A stretch of 64,000 nucleotides of DNA, taken from assembly GCA_015680685.1 (NCBI GenBank), contig MNCI01014444.1, positions 1 through 64,000 of the forward strand. The letters are read 5' to 3'. The notes under the pieces are model-generated. The model did no database searches. It worked only from the letters and a program-made list of their open reading frames with translations, and was not told where the DNA came from. This document shows, piece by piece, positions 32,271 through 43,500 of this stretch. The position numbers and the translations under genes are program-made. How positions within the stretch are numbered: position 1 is the stretch's first letter; each line of letters opens with the position of its first letter. This DNA comes from Gnetum montanum (taxonomy: Eukaryota > Streptophyta > Gnetopsida > Gnetales > Gnetaceae).

Positions 32271-34819
32271 TAGGTTAGTGCAGCTACAAAGTCCTTGTCA
32301 TTGGCCGTTGTGTTGGCTTTGCCTTCCTCCATGTGGCTTGAGAGACAAATCTCTCGCGGAGGGGACTTGGGCTTGGTTTGCTTAGCCTGCTTGGGGGTAG
32401 GGGCCCTAGCATTCAGTTGTTGTTTTCTGGTTGTGGGCTTTGCTTCATCCATGGGGGTTGTAAGGTGCTCATTTGTCCTCTTGCTTTTCCATTTGGTGGG
32501 CCTATCTGGGTTGCTAGTGGGGTCAACCCTTGAAGGAGGAGGGATCAAGATGTTGCCCACTATTGGGATTTAGGTAGGTGAGGGGCCATCACATTGTGGC
32601 ACCCTTATGATAAAGGGTGGCTTAGGCAGAGTTGTTTTAGGAGTTTTTGTGTGACCAACTTATTGTGGCACCTTGATAACAAAAGGTTTCCTAGTGGTTG
32701 TTGTTGCATGATGCTAGTTTAACGTCCTAGCAGATGATGGCTGTGGAAATTTGACCATAAAGGGTGTTGTGGGTGCCTAAGGTGGCACTTTGATAACAAA
32801 GGGAGGCCTCTTGTTTGTGGAGGCTGAAGGAATCCTTGCCTTGCTAGGAGGCACACAGATCACAAAAGGTTGTTGTGTAGGTTTAGACTTACCACCTATG
32901 CTAATTGAATTTATGGCATAGGAGGCATCATCTGTGTTGGATTGACTCACTATGTTGATCACCAATTGGCCATGTTCTATCATAATCTTTAGGTCATCTT
33001 GCAAAGCACAATAGTTGTCTATACTGTGACCAGCCAATTGGTGGTAATGACAGTATTGGTCCAACTTGAAGTGTTGTGGAACTGGGGGCTCCTTTGGTAC
33101 TACTAAAGTAGGGATCCTTAGTAGTTTGCAATACCTATCATGTATTTGGTGGGTAATTGCCGATACATGTTTGTGTTGGATTTTCCTAGCTTTCAAGAGT
33201 TGCTCTAGTAGTTCAGAGGGTTGCACCGGTAGTGCTGTATACTTTGAGCGGTCCTTATGCTGAAAGTTGGGTCTTGGGGTAGCCCTTATCAATGTAGGGG
33301 AGTTGGTACCAAAATTGGTGGTTTTGTTAGTTGGGGCTTGGGGTTGCTTAGCTGTTGGGCCCCAGTTGGTTGCTTTTGTGCTTGTGGCTACATGCTTGCA
33401 AGCGTGTTCATTTCTGTAGGCTACATAGGCTGGATCATTGCTAGCTTGTGCTACGTCCTCTATGCCTTTTGCTTGGGCAAAGGCTTGGCTAAGAGACTTT
33501 GAGGCTAGATAATACAGTTTGAACTTAATGAAGTCATTTACTGCACCTTTAAAGATGGCCAGTAGATGTGCTTCTGCCAGGGGTTCATGCATTTCACTCA
33601 ATGCAGCATTCCAACATTGGAGGAATTTTGGCATGGGCTCTATAGGCCCCTGTTTAACTTACATTAGCTGATCAAGGGTTGTTTCAGGCTTTAGGTTGTA
33701 CCTGAAGCGTGTCACAAACTTGGTTATGAGATCCTCCAAAGAGGAGATTGAGGCCTTGGGTAGTGCATGATACCAGTCCAAGGCCTTCCCAGTGAGTAAC
33801 ATGGGGAACACGCGCATGATAGTATCTAGCCAAGCTTGAAGGAGTAGGAATTCAGATCGAAATATGACCAATGTACTTGGTAAACTGAGGCAATTGGTCC
33901 CCAATTGGGAGTGTTAGAGGTGGTACCGTAGGACTTATGGGATCATCTTTGTAGAAGTCCACCACCTTAATGATGTCAGAAGAGATAGCCATAAATCAAT
34001 TGATCTCCTCCGTCAAGCTTTGTATCAGCTGGAATGCCTAATCCCAGCTTGGGGATGTGCCAGCTAGTTGCATTGGCTGGGCCTGGGTTGGTTGCATAGC
34101 ATAGGGAAAAATTTTGGTTTTGGAGTTTGCCAGTTTAACGTCATAGTGGACGGATGTTGCCAATTTAACATCATAGCATATGATTGCTGATGTAATGGCT
34201 GAGAGATGGGTGTGGTGATTGGAGTGGGCCACAAATGGATGGGTTGGATGGACACTGCAGACATTGATGAGACAGGTGGGATGTAGGATGCTTGAGTTTT
34301 TTGGGGCTGGGAGGTGGCCCCTTCATGAGCATAGTGCTAGGAAAATGCATTAGATGCTTGCAAAGAAGGATGAATTGGCATGGTCACTATCTTGGAGGGG
34401 ATGGATGGACCAAATTGAGGAGGGGTTATACTAGGGAGTGGTTGTTGGAAAATGGTATGGAGTTGGCTCTCGTGTTTGGAGCAAGCCTCAAACTCATCTT
34501 CCTCATTCTGTGAGGCTTCCTCATAGGTTATCCCTACATCATGCTTATTTGCACGGATGAGTTGGGAAAACAACTGGTGGTAGGACTCTATGAGTGGGAT
34601 TATGTCAAACAAGGAGGGGTTATACTTCTGCCCATTTCAGTGGACTTGTTCGTAGTCTTGTTTCGCCTCTAAATCAAGGTAATCCACTGGTAGTCCTACT
34701 TTTATTTTGGCACAAACGAAATTGTATTTTTCGTGGCTTAATGCAGCATGCTCTGGCTAGATTGTGGTATCAAATGTGTTAAACACCAATGTGGAGGGTT
34801 GATCTGGATTCATATTCAT
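32271..34819 (-). pseudogene. element B gag
   Basis: Starts near ATG 34819 (MNMNPDQPSTLVFNTF). Blocks: FDIIPLIESYHQLFSQLI (34612-34550), capsid core with GKALDWYHALPKASISS (about 33790) and MPKFLQCWNAALSEMHEPL (33634), and the knuckle YCHYHQLAGHSIDNYCALQ (about 33060-33000), of the CxYHxxxGHxTxxC type. The Pro-rich linker that follows repeats PFVICVP, PFVIKVP, PFMVKFP, PFVIKVP and PFIIRVP (32880-32590). Stops and at least one frameshift (between 33904 and 33640) show that it is dead. Hairpin-type AGTTTAACGTC units are embedded at 32712 and 34130. Confidence 0.75.
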
Positions 34820-35121
34820 AGTTCAGGTTGTGAGAGTTGTTGTTTGCAAAAAAATGACTAAATTTTCTGGTAGTAGGAAAACAACAGAAAAGTGACTAAA
34901 TCTGCCGGTAGCAGGAAAACAACAAAAAAATGACTAAATCTTTCGGTAGTAGGAGGAAAGTAGTAGAAAAAATAACTGAATCTGCTGGTAGTAGGAAACT
35001 AACAGAAAAATGAATAAATCTACCAGTAGCAGGGAAATGGCCAAGTAAGAAAATGCGAAAAAATGGCCAAATCTGAAAATGCAAAAAAAAATGCTAAGTA
35101 TGAAAATGCAGAAAAAACAAG

Positions 35122-35138
35122 CCCTCCTTCTAGCGCCA
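35122..35138 (-). promoter_or_regulatory. primer binding site of element B
   Basis: Minus-strand TGGCGCTAGAAGGAGGG, identical to that of element A, five bases inside the LTR. Confidence 0.75.
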
Positions 35139-35143
35139 AAAAT

Positions 35144-36121
35144 TGTAACGACAGAAAACATCAATGGCTGGAAACACCGAGAGGTTTTCGGGCACACAGC
35201 CTAATCCTAAATTCGTGCGAGGGTAGTACTGGAGAAAAAAAATTCAAGGTGGCCTAAATGATCTGGTCGATTAGATAGGGACTTAATCAATGTACAATAA
35301 CCCTTTTACAAACAATAAAAGAAAACGCAATGCACATAGTAGTAGAAATGTGCTACAATGCATAATAGGGCAATGAACATGATTTAATGCTTAACAATGC
35401 CAAATAAATGCTATAATTAGCCAAAAAAAAGAGTTTGAATAAAAAGATTACACCACCCTAAAAAAGAGTACAGGTATACAAAGTGTACAATACGCATAGT
35501 AGGAGTGAAGTCACAGCCTTAGTGGTGTTGGGTTGTGAAATCTGGTGCTCATTATGATAAATTGTGCCTCCTAGGTCAGTGGTCACAGTATACCATGTGA
35601 TGTGCCTCTTTGTCGGTGTGGTGTGCTCTGGGTCTCGTTCACCCATAGAGTTAAGTGCCAAAATGCTAAAATGCCAAATGCTAAAATGGAAATGCTAACT
35701 GCTTTTCCTTTGTAGAAATTCCAACCCTTCTCCCCTCTCTCCTCTTCTTTTTAAAGAGGATGCAGAGGTATTTATAGCGCTAGGGTTAGCCCAAAATGCA
35801 GATCTGGCGCCACGTGGCAGTGTGATAGGTAACAACATGTAACAGCAAGTAACAGCACATAATAGCGTGTAACATAGCGTGACAACGTAGTGTAATAAGA
35901 CACTACGCTACGCTATGCTAGCACTGTAGTAGGGTGCCATGCTACGTAATAACAAGTTACAGTAGCAAGTTGCTAGGCTACATAGTAACAAGTTGCTACA
36001 CTATGCAGTAGCAAGTTGCTACTCTACACTACGCTATGTAGCATAGCAGCATGTAACAGTGCATGACACTTAGCCATATTTGCAGTTGCGATGCCGAGAC
36101 CTGAAATTTTGTGATGTTTCA
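35144..36121 (-). repeat. 5' LTR of element B
   Basis: 978 bp, plus-strand reading TGTAACGACAG...TGATGTTTCA. The ends match the LTR of element A (TGTAACGACGG, GGTGTTTCA); the middle is unrelated apart from hairpin-forming arrays at 35822-36060. Confidence 0.85.
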
Positions 36122-36970
36122 CCAGCGGGCATTGTTAAGTTTGGTGCTCCAATCCCTCCTATATTTACTAATGGTTTGAGTGAGGATTTTGGTGATCTCC
36201 CTATTGGTGACTTCAGCCTACCCATTGACTTGGGGGTGATAAGGTGTTGTGAATTTATGGGTAACCTCCAAGTGTTGCATGAATTTATGAAAGGTGGTGC
36301 CCATGAAATGCATTGCATTATTTAAGATGAGTGCATGTGGCACTCCAAACTTGTTTATGATTTGCTATTGGACAAATCATGCGGTGGTGTTTAAGGAACA
36401 GTCAGTGACAACTACCACCTCCACCCACTTTGTGTAGTAGTCCACAGCAATGATGATGTATGTATTTCTATTAGATAAGGGTGTGATGGGACCCATGAAG
36501 TTGATGCCCCAGATGTCGAAGGGCTCTAGTGGTTGGATCCACTATTGAGGTTTCTCCATTCATGCAGACATCCCACCCTCTCTGGCATCATTCATAGGAG
36601 TGGGCAAACCATTGTGCATCCCTAAAAATCGTAGGCCAATAATATCCTACAAGCAGGATCTTAATGGTCGTGTGTCATCCAGCATAGTGGCCCACACAAG
36701 GGCCCTCATGAGCATCTTGGAGGATACACAATGTATCATCATTAGTGACACACCATTGAACTAGGTGATATGTACACACCTTATAAAGATGACCATTGAT
36801 TTCCTTGAAGTGCTTGGCCTGATGGAGAAATGGTTGTTTCTGTCGATGGTTCCACTCCTTTGGCAATTCCTGGGTTATGAGATAAGTGAGGATGTGGTTG
36901 AACCAAGGTGATTCTTTGGGCACCTACATCTCAATCACTCCTGCAAAGAGGAGTTCATCCAAAAATTGGT
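36122..36970 (-). pseudogene. element C integrase, C-terminus removed by element B
   Basis: The N-terminal zinc finger is visible: ILQDAHEGPCVGHYAG, then KILLVGYYWPTIFRDAQ and a CQ pair (about 36720-36590). The catalytic core follows: [34 protein letters not shown] and NKFGVPHALILNN. The first catalytic residue, normally Asp in WGIDFMG, is Asn (codon 36502-36500). Reading stops at the LTR of element B; G (49470-49870) shows that about 0.5 kb, including the GDxVLYWNP C-terminal domain, is missing. Integrase inserts the cDNA into the host chromosome; this copy cannot. Confidence 0.8.
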
Positions 36971-37004
36971 CAGAGAGTGGCTCCTCCTCTTCTGTGTTAT
37001 CCCA

Positions 37005-37361
37005 TTACAGCTGAGACAAGTGGTCAATGACCACATTCTTGGTTCCCTTCCAGTCTACCATAGTGAGGACAAATTCTTGAAGAATCACTAGCCACTGTAT
37101 GATACAAGGACTCACCATTTGTTTTTTCATCAGGAATCGGATGGCACTATGGTCGGTATGCACGAACACCTTGTACCTAAGCACATAGTGTCGGAATTTT
37201 TCCAACGTGAACACCATCGCCATCAACTCTTTTTCAATCGTGGTGTAGTTAAGCTGAGCAGCCACAATGCTATGGCTTACACAATGAATATAGTATGGGC
37301 ATTTTTTATCATTCCACTGTGTAAGCACGGCTCCCAATGCATAGTTGGAGGCATCCATCAT
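37005..37361 (-). CDS. element C RNase H domain
   Basis: 118-residue open frame. Contains the RNase H1-fold residues of gypsy elements: DASNYALGAVLTQ (first Asp), TTIEKELMAMVFTLEKFRHY (Glu), FVHTDHSAIRFLM (Asp), and NVVIDHLSQL at the end (family NxVADHLSRL). It removes genomic RNA during cDNA synthesis. It sits directly downstream of RT, as expected in pol, and is the best-preserved segment of the gene. Isolated from RT by stops. Confidence 0.85.
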   Translation of the reverse strand: MMDASNYALGAVLTQWNDKKCPYYIHCVSHSIVAAQLNYTTIEKELMAMVFTLEKFRHYVLRYKVFVHTDHSAIRFLMKKQMVSPCIIQWLVILQEFVLTMVDWKGTKNVVIDHLSQL

Positions 37362-37394
37362 GATGTAGAAGGGTCTAGACTAATCAAGTGCTTG

Positions 37395-38340
37395 TAGAAC
37401 TGGAGTATCTATGAGTTTATGCTTAAGTGTTTGGAATGTAGATTCACATTCTCTAGTCCATACAAATGGAGCATCTTTCTTTGTGAGTTCCACTAATGGC
37501 TTGGCAATCTTTGATAAATTTTTGATGAAGCACCGATAGTAACCGGTGTGGACAAGGAATGACCAAACATCTTTTACAGTGCTTGGTTACTTGGTGATTC
37601 CTTGGATGAACCTAATTTTTTTAGGATCCATGCTAATCCCTTTTTTGTGAAATAGGGTGCCCTAGCACAATGCCCTCTTGGACCATTAAGTGGCTTTTCT
37701 ACCAATTGAGTCGTAGATTAGTTTCCATGCATCTTTTTAGAACTTGCTCAAGATAGTCCAAGTCTTGATCAAACGTGGCTCCATAGTTAGAGAAGTCATC
37801 CATGAAGACTTCTACCCCATTTCCAATTTTCTACTAGAAGATGCTGAGGACAAGGCATTGGAAGGTGGCAGGTGCATTACATAGGCCAAAGGGCATCTTT
37901 TTGTATGCGAAAGTCCCCCAGGGACTTGTGAAGGTTGTCTTGGCCTAGTCTTCTAGTGCAATTTGGATTTGGCTATAGCCACTATAACCATCCAAAAAGC
38001 TATAACAACAATGCCCCGCAATGGTATCCAACACTTGGTCCACAAATGACAATGGAAAGTGATCTTTGAAGGTAGCCATGTTGAGCAATCAGAAATATAT
38101 ATAGATCCTTCATTTGCCACCCTTCTTTGGAACAATAACAAGTGGGCTGACCCATTCGCTATTGACAATGGAATAGATGAACCCTACTTTCAGCAACTAC
38201 TCAATTTCATCTTTGAAGACCTACTTCAGTTTGGGGTTCAATCACCTTTATGGTTGTCATTGTGGCTTCATGGAGGGGTCAATATAAATCTGATGTTGGC
38301 AAACCTTGGGATCAACTTGACTATGTAAAAGTAGCTTCCC
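37395..38340 (-). pseudogene. element C reverse transcriptase
   Basis: Ordered RT blocks on the minus strand: NSEWVSPLVIVPKKGG (about 38165-38110), FPLSFVDQVLDTIAGHC and YSFLDGYSGYSQIQIA, then [20 protein letters not shown] (about 37930-37870), the catalytic VFMDDFS (37789-37809) and LGHPIS. The YxDD aspartates are intact. At least five stops and frame changes are present. It converts element RNA to DNA in the particle. D and F have no equivalent. G has one (51130-52050). Confidence 0.85.
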
Positions 38341-38689
38341 ATTTGTTTACCACCTTCAGAAACTTCTTCTTTTGTTCAAGAGCAAGGGTGGCATTAATAA
38401 TCACTAGTTTTCCATTCTGCAAAAATGCATATTCTAAGTGGGACACTAAGGGTTTGAGTTCCAAGGTCTCTTGTTTAAAAGTTTTAGGGATTTGCAAATT
38501 TCCCCAATCATAAAAATCATAAATAGTAGATACTTATTGATGAAACTCTTCTAAATCATCCATGCTTTCTACGTAGGCACGTACAAGCCCCTCAGATGTT
38601 TCCATACCCAAAGTGCTACTAGCAAGATCAACGGTTAGCCACTGGGTGCCTTCTTGATTTGTGGCTACTGTGTACAGGCATTGTTAAAC

Positions 38690-39298
38690 CTACGATTCCT
38701 CAGTACATAGACTACATGCTTGAATAGATGTCCACTTAGCATACCATAGTTGCTGCACATAGTTGCACCCAGAGTCACTATACATGATGCATGTAACATG
38801 ATTCTTATCAATCTTTTCAAAAGGATTTTCCTTTGAAATTTCAAGGGAAAGATCTCGTAGTCCCAATCTTGCATCCACCTTGCTCAGCCAGGCTCTTCCC
38901 ATTATGATTGCAAAATTTCCCTTACAATTCTCAACATGGATGACAAGGAAATTAGCAGGATAGGACCACCCACAAATGGTGGTCATAATTTCCTTCACCA
39001 ATCCCAAGGAAACAGTAATGGATTGGTCTACTAGCTAGAGCAAAATATTGCTCTTCTTTAATGGGGGTAGGTTCCAAGTCTTGGTCATGTCATGTGAAAT
39101 TAAGTTGACTCTCGACACTAAATCTAGAAGAGCTTTACATGGATTATTTACTGCCACCTGAAGATAGATGAGGGGGCTTCCCAGATCTGTCAAAATTTGG
39201 GTAAGATGACCTACCTTTATCCAGTCAGTCATAGCATTTTTGAGCATGACCATTTGTACATTGAAGGGTGTTTGGTTTGAAGGCTGCTCAAAGGGCAA
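38690..39298 (-). pseudogene. element C protease
   Basis: MTDWIKVGHLTQILTDLGSP, then KALLDLVSRVNLISHDM (active-site loop, Asp retained), then SITVSLGLVKEIMTTICGWS and FAIIMGRAWLSKVDARLGL. One stop separates the two halves near 39035. It shows the same architecture as D, F and G. Confidence 0.75.
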
Positions 39299-39387
39299 AA
39301 TGGTGGAGGTGGGTTAAGGTTCAGAGGCACTAGCCACATGTGTGTGTGAGGGTATTCTTAGGTTATTGGACCAGAAAAGGGACATTT

Positions 39388-41036
39388 TCATGGCTTGATT
39401 TCTAGTCCACTCAGTTGAGGAGCCGATTGTAGGTTAACAACCCTTGTAGCGTTGCATTGTTGGCTGTGGTGGTATTTCCCCCTACATAGGTGGAGCAGGT
39501 GGTAACTGAGTGGGGTGCTGCTAAGTAGGGATGGTAGGAGAAGGTGATGGAGGATAGTAGAGATGTGGGCCTTTCCTCCTAGGTGATGGAGACTAAGGTC
39601 AAAAATATTTTGGGGGGTGGTAATAATTCTGAAAGGTTGCGTGACTGGAAGAGTCCTGTGGTGAGAGTGGTTGTTGAACATAGTACCCATAGGGATGTGG
39701 CTTTCGGTAAGGGTACTACTGCCTTGTAGATGGCATTCTACACACTTGTGGGTGTTGCCATTGCTGAAAGTATTTGTAAGGTTGTGATGGCACTCCACTT
39801 GGATAATATCCTTTCTGCTTGTGGGATTGTCTAGGGTTGCCTTATAGGTAAGGCAACCTTCGGGGTGTTTGCCTGTTTGCCAAGAGATGATTCAACTCTA
39901 GAGTAGGTTTGACACTTATCGTTAAAGATCTCTAGCATCATACTCCATCTCCTGATTAATTCTAGTTCCAAAGACTGATATTAGCTTTCTGCTTCTTTGA
40001 TGAGTGTGCGAGGAAATAGCTTCAGCGTTTGCCAATCATTATCGATGTTTTGTAGGGTGCAAGCATCATGAAATACTTGCAGGTGAGTTTGTGGATCACA
40101 ATTATATCCCCCTTCAAATTTGGGGATATTGTTCATGTCAATGTGCTTGATCCGGCTATCCTTCAAGTGCCTATTGGGTATTTGAACTACCTCTACAATA
40201 TAGAGCATGCTTTGAGTAGCCAACAATGGTTCATCCGAGTCATAGTCCTACTAAAGGCCACGATGTCTATGAAAATTCTGGCTACCTCTCCTTTCATGAT
40301 GGTGAGGCTTACGTGATTGGTCATGCACTCCCTCATGTCATTCCCTTCAATCCCTACAACCATCATCACCTCGCTCCTTTCTACCATGGTCCCGATCGGA
40401 GTTAGAATTGGATGAATGTAGAGAGGAGCGAGAGGATGGAGAAGAGGGAGAAGAATTTCCACCACCCCGACGTCAATCTCCCCCTCTACTCTTATGATGA
40501 TCCCAATCTTCATGCCCATCTCTGCTTCTACCATGACCTCTCTTGCTTGATCCTCCATCCTCCTAGGGGTCCCAATCACTTGATTTCTTGTTTTGAACAA
40601 TGGACTAAATGATATGATGCCCCAGAGGAAGTTCAGTAGAATGGAAATTGTGAAAGATAGGTTCCCCATCATCCTGCAGCCCTTGTAAGAATAAGGGGTT
40701 ACTGAACTATTTTTCCTTCATGTGTTCATATCATTCTTCCTGTTACTGGTCTCATACACATTGGGCCTCAGTGGGATGATAGTCTCAGTAGTCATGATCC
40801 TCCACGACATACTCCACACCATGGTCCTGAATGCTGACTCTGGCAAGATTGTGAAATAGCATTCCAGGTGCTGATCAATTAGGCTATAATATGATGTTGC
40901 CTTCCATGTCCCACTAGCACAGATGCTCATCTTGATGTAGGATAAAGGTGAAGTTGGGGACATATTCATCTATATGCGTATATACCACTCAACATTCTTG
41001 TGGCACCGGTGGGTTGGATCCATCTTGCCTGTGAGA
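39388..41036 (-). pseudogene. element C gag with an internal deletion
   Basis: N-terminal part begins MSSSHRQDGSNPPVP and has DEYVPNFTFI shared with F and G; an Arg/Asp/Ser-rich stretch follows; the core has NNIPKFEGGYNCDPQTHL and FHDACTLQNIDNDWQTLKLF (40130-40030) and MMLEIFNDKCQTYSRV. After that, about 39900, the sequence jumps straight to the Pro/Gln-rich linker before the protease. The coiled-coil part (LDSRLETILKIIEES in F) and the Cys-knuckle (CDICKYEHPKKCC in G) are missing, a loss of about 0.7 kb. Confidence 0.7.
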
Positions 41037-41190
41037 AGAAGACATGTTGGATGTTAGATAACCCACTAATTGGTGTACCTTAATTTTTACCTAGGCCACC
41101 TAGCATGCACAGATTTGACTATCTTGGGTCCATTCCAACGACATGAATGATAACTTTGCTAAGGTTAGAAGGTGCATGTAAGACTAACAG

Positions 41191-41208
41191 TCCTCAGGAA
41201 TGGTGCCA
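41191..41208 (-). promoter_or_regulatory. primer binding site of element C
   Basis: The plus strand reads TCCTCAGGAATGGTGCCA, 13 of 18 bases identical to the tRNA-Asp 3' end; most differences are transitions. One base from the LTR. Confidence 0.65.
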
Positions 41209-41209
41209 A

Positions 41210-42113
41210 TGATGAGTGGCTAGGTATCCCTACGCCCAACCATGCGAATCACAGGCATTCACATGTGACTCAGTCGAATTTCGTAGACTGTGAGCACTTT
41301 CTATACACTAGACCCTAATCAGAAAAACCTTATGTTAGAATAGTTGTTGTCTTCCCAAACTCACTTGTGATGTTCTGATTGTGATGGTTAAGTGAGATTG
41401 AGGCAAAATATTTCTATGGATTTTTTACTTTATCTCCTAGCGTCTAATTCTTGAAATGGAAAGTAAGGAATGGAATATTACATAATATATAATTATACTA
41501 ATCTATGTATTAACTCTTCCTAGCATAAGTATCTGATCCCATCTTCCATGCACATCTTGAGCATCCCCTAACCACTACTGGGTTACTAGACATTAAGGAT
41601 CACTAGATTGCCAAGTGTTGGGTTTATGTTCAAGATGGTTGTACTTATGGTCTCTACAAACTATAAAAGAGCGATGGAGATTGAAATTATAACAATGGAA
41701 ACTTAAGGAATGATTAAAGCATAGAAATATTAAACTATTAAATTCATCAAATGACTAAGTCCAACTGCTGCAAGGAATGCTTGAAAAGCTCGTCTTTATT
41801 GTTGTTCACGCCAATGGGCTCAGGTACATCAGCACTCGAATAAAGAGTCAGACACCTTTCTTACACCTACTGCAGGCACTTGGAAAATATTCTAACTCTC
41901 ATGGAAACAAACTACAAGAGCTTTGCTACAACTACAAAAAGGTACCTAAGTATAGCGAAAGCCCACTTATTTATAGCCTAAAATAGGCTCCGTGTAAACG
42001 GGGCCACATCAACACATGGACGGATGCGTCAATGGGGCACGTCGATGTGGCCGTGCATACGGGGCCCCATACACATGGCCTAGTCGACACATCAATTGTT
42101 TAGTGCTTCATCA
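41210..42113 (-). repeat. 5' LTR of element C
   Basis: 904 bp, TGATGAG...TTCATCA, with a conserved TATA box (CTTATTTATA at 41966-41975, minus-strand promoter). Partner of 22614-23485. Confidence 0.9.
41966..41975 (-). promoter_or_regulatory. LTR TATA box of element C
   Basis: Minus strand TATAAATAAG, identical to the TATA of the D and F LTRs. Confidence 0.6.
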
Positions 42114-42118
42114 AATAG
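42114..42118. repeat. target site duplication of element C, right copy (AATAG)
   Basis: Exact repeat of 22609-22613. Confidence 0.9.
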
Positions 42119-43500
42119 AATGTTACACTTTATTACTTCACAATCATATCTCCTTTGGGGTGTGTTTTTTTCCTTTTGTTCCATCTAAAATGTTCTTTCC
42201 AATTTTCTAAATGTAGCTTTTCATTTAACCCCAAATTAAATTTACAAAGTAATCCCAATTTTAGGTGCATTTATGAAGTAGTTTTTCCCTGGATAATATA
42301 ATGTTATTATATTTCCAATTTCATCATTTTATGCATTTAATTTCTTTTATTGTACTACCGTTAAAGCTTTTTATAACTAAATTTATGATCATTAGTGAGT
42401 GCTAAGTTACATCACACTCTTCAAAAATGATCTTGCAATATTTTCACATGGCCAAATCTATTTTTAGGAGTAATAAATAATCAACTTATGTTTTTTCCAA
42501 ATCATTCTTATATGTAATTAAATGTTTTGTCCTATTCTTAAATTAAGTATTTGTAATTACAAAATCATTAACAAGATAATTAAATTAAATGAAGATGGTG
42601 TCTCTACGTAACAAGTGTTATAGTCATCTTAACAAGACTTGAATGGGTAGTTGTAATTGAAACTTGAAAGGACATATTGTAATAATAGATGTGTCTCTTG
42701 AGGTAACCTTTAGGGGTTTGACTGAAGGCATTTATACCTAGGTTTAGAGGTCATGCCAGGCATGGAGTGGCGGAGTCGGTACAGGCAAGTCACAGGAAGC
42801 TGGGTGAAGTGGGATAGGAAGTGGATTGTCCATCCCTTCTAGCTACGTTATAGGCCTAACCATGGTGGAAATATTTAATTGGCTCTAAGGGATAGATGCC
42901 AAAGGAAGAAAACCCCAAGGAACACTCTTTGAGCACGATTTGAATACACTATTCCATATCAATAAAACATTCTTTTCTTTCTCTTTCTAAATTTTTTCTA
43001 TCATTTCCTTTATACATAATGTTGGAATATCACATATATCTTGCATTTGGTATATTTTCTTCGTACACATAATATCTAATATATCATATATTTAACATTT
43101 TCCATGACATCTAGGGACAGGATGTCACAATGCCATCAACACAACACAACCTTAATATCAATTCATCATAACATGATTTTCCAAAAAATACTAACTCTCT
43201 AATGTACATAATATCATAACACAATCTACGAAAAACCACTAGTATCATAGTCATATATGTATAACATGGTATCACATGAATTGAGATCATAGCTATTGAT
43301 GCTCATTCTTCCCCCACTATTCTAGTACCCTACTAGCTACAAATATCACACTATACATTTAGTAAGATTAATGTGCATAATCATGGTAAGTCAGAATCAT
43401 AATCTCAATATTATAAGGTCTTAAAAAATATCAATAAATAATCATAACTAGCTATACACCCCTCATAAACCCAAACATATCTAATCACATGCATAAGAAA
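42119..43500. other. AT-rich flank: probable LINE upstream remnant, then an unrecognised repeat
   Basis: The first 200 bases should continue the LINE upstream of its RT domain, but I find only weak coding resemblance. From about 42600 to 43130 there is sequence with LTR texture (AATAAA near 42960). At 43130, minus-strand TGTGACATCCTGTCCCTAGATG resembles the start of Del/Tekay-type LTRs, in the right place for the 3' LTR of the chromovirus fragment at 43500-44700. Boundaries not resolved. Confidence 0.35.

Larger units (their letters stand above)
28698..36121 (-). mobile_element. element B: Tat/Ogre-like retrotransposon nested in element C, rearranged 3' end
   Basis: Minus strand. 5' LTR 35144-36121, the same primer site as element A, gag, protease, hairpin arrays, polypurine tract and a partial 3' LTR (29198-29605) that is fused to a second gag fragment (28698-29197). 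RT, RNase H and integrase are missing and the protease is followed directly by the 3' region. It interrupts the integrase gene of C. No target duplication can be checked because the left LTR end is lost. Confidence 0.8.
22614..42113 (-). mobile_element. element C: Athila-like retrotransposon with full pol and extra 3' ORF, split by element B
   Basis: Minus-strand element, about 12 kb of its own sequence plus the nested element B at 28698-36121. Order along its sense strand: 5' LTR 41210-42113, primer site, gag, protease, RT, RNase H, integrase, 3' domain, extra ORF, polypurine tract, 3' LTR 22614-23485. A perfect 5-bp duplication bounds it. Athila-like by its LTR ends, tRNA-Asp-like primer site, protease sequence and an ORF after integrase. 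It lacks about 0.7 kb of gag and the end of integrase. Confidence 0.85.
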
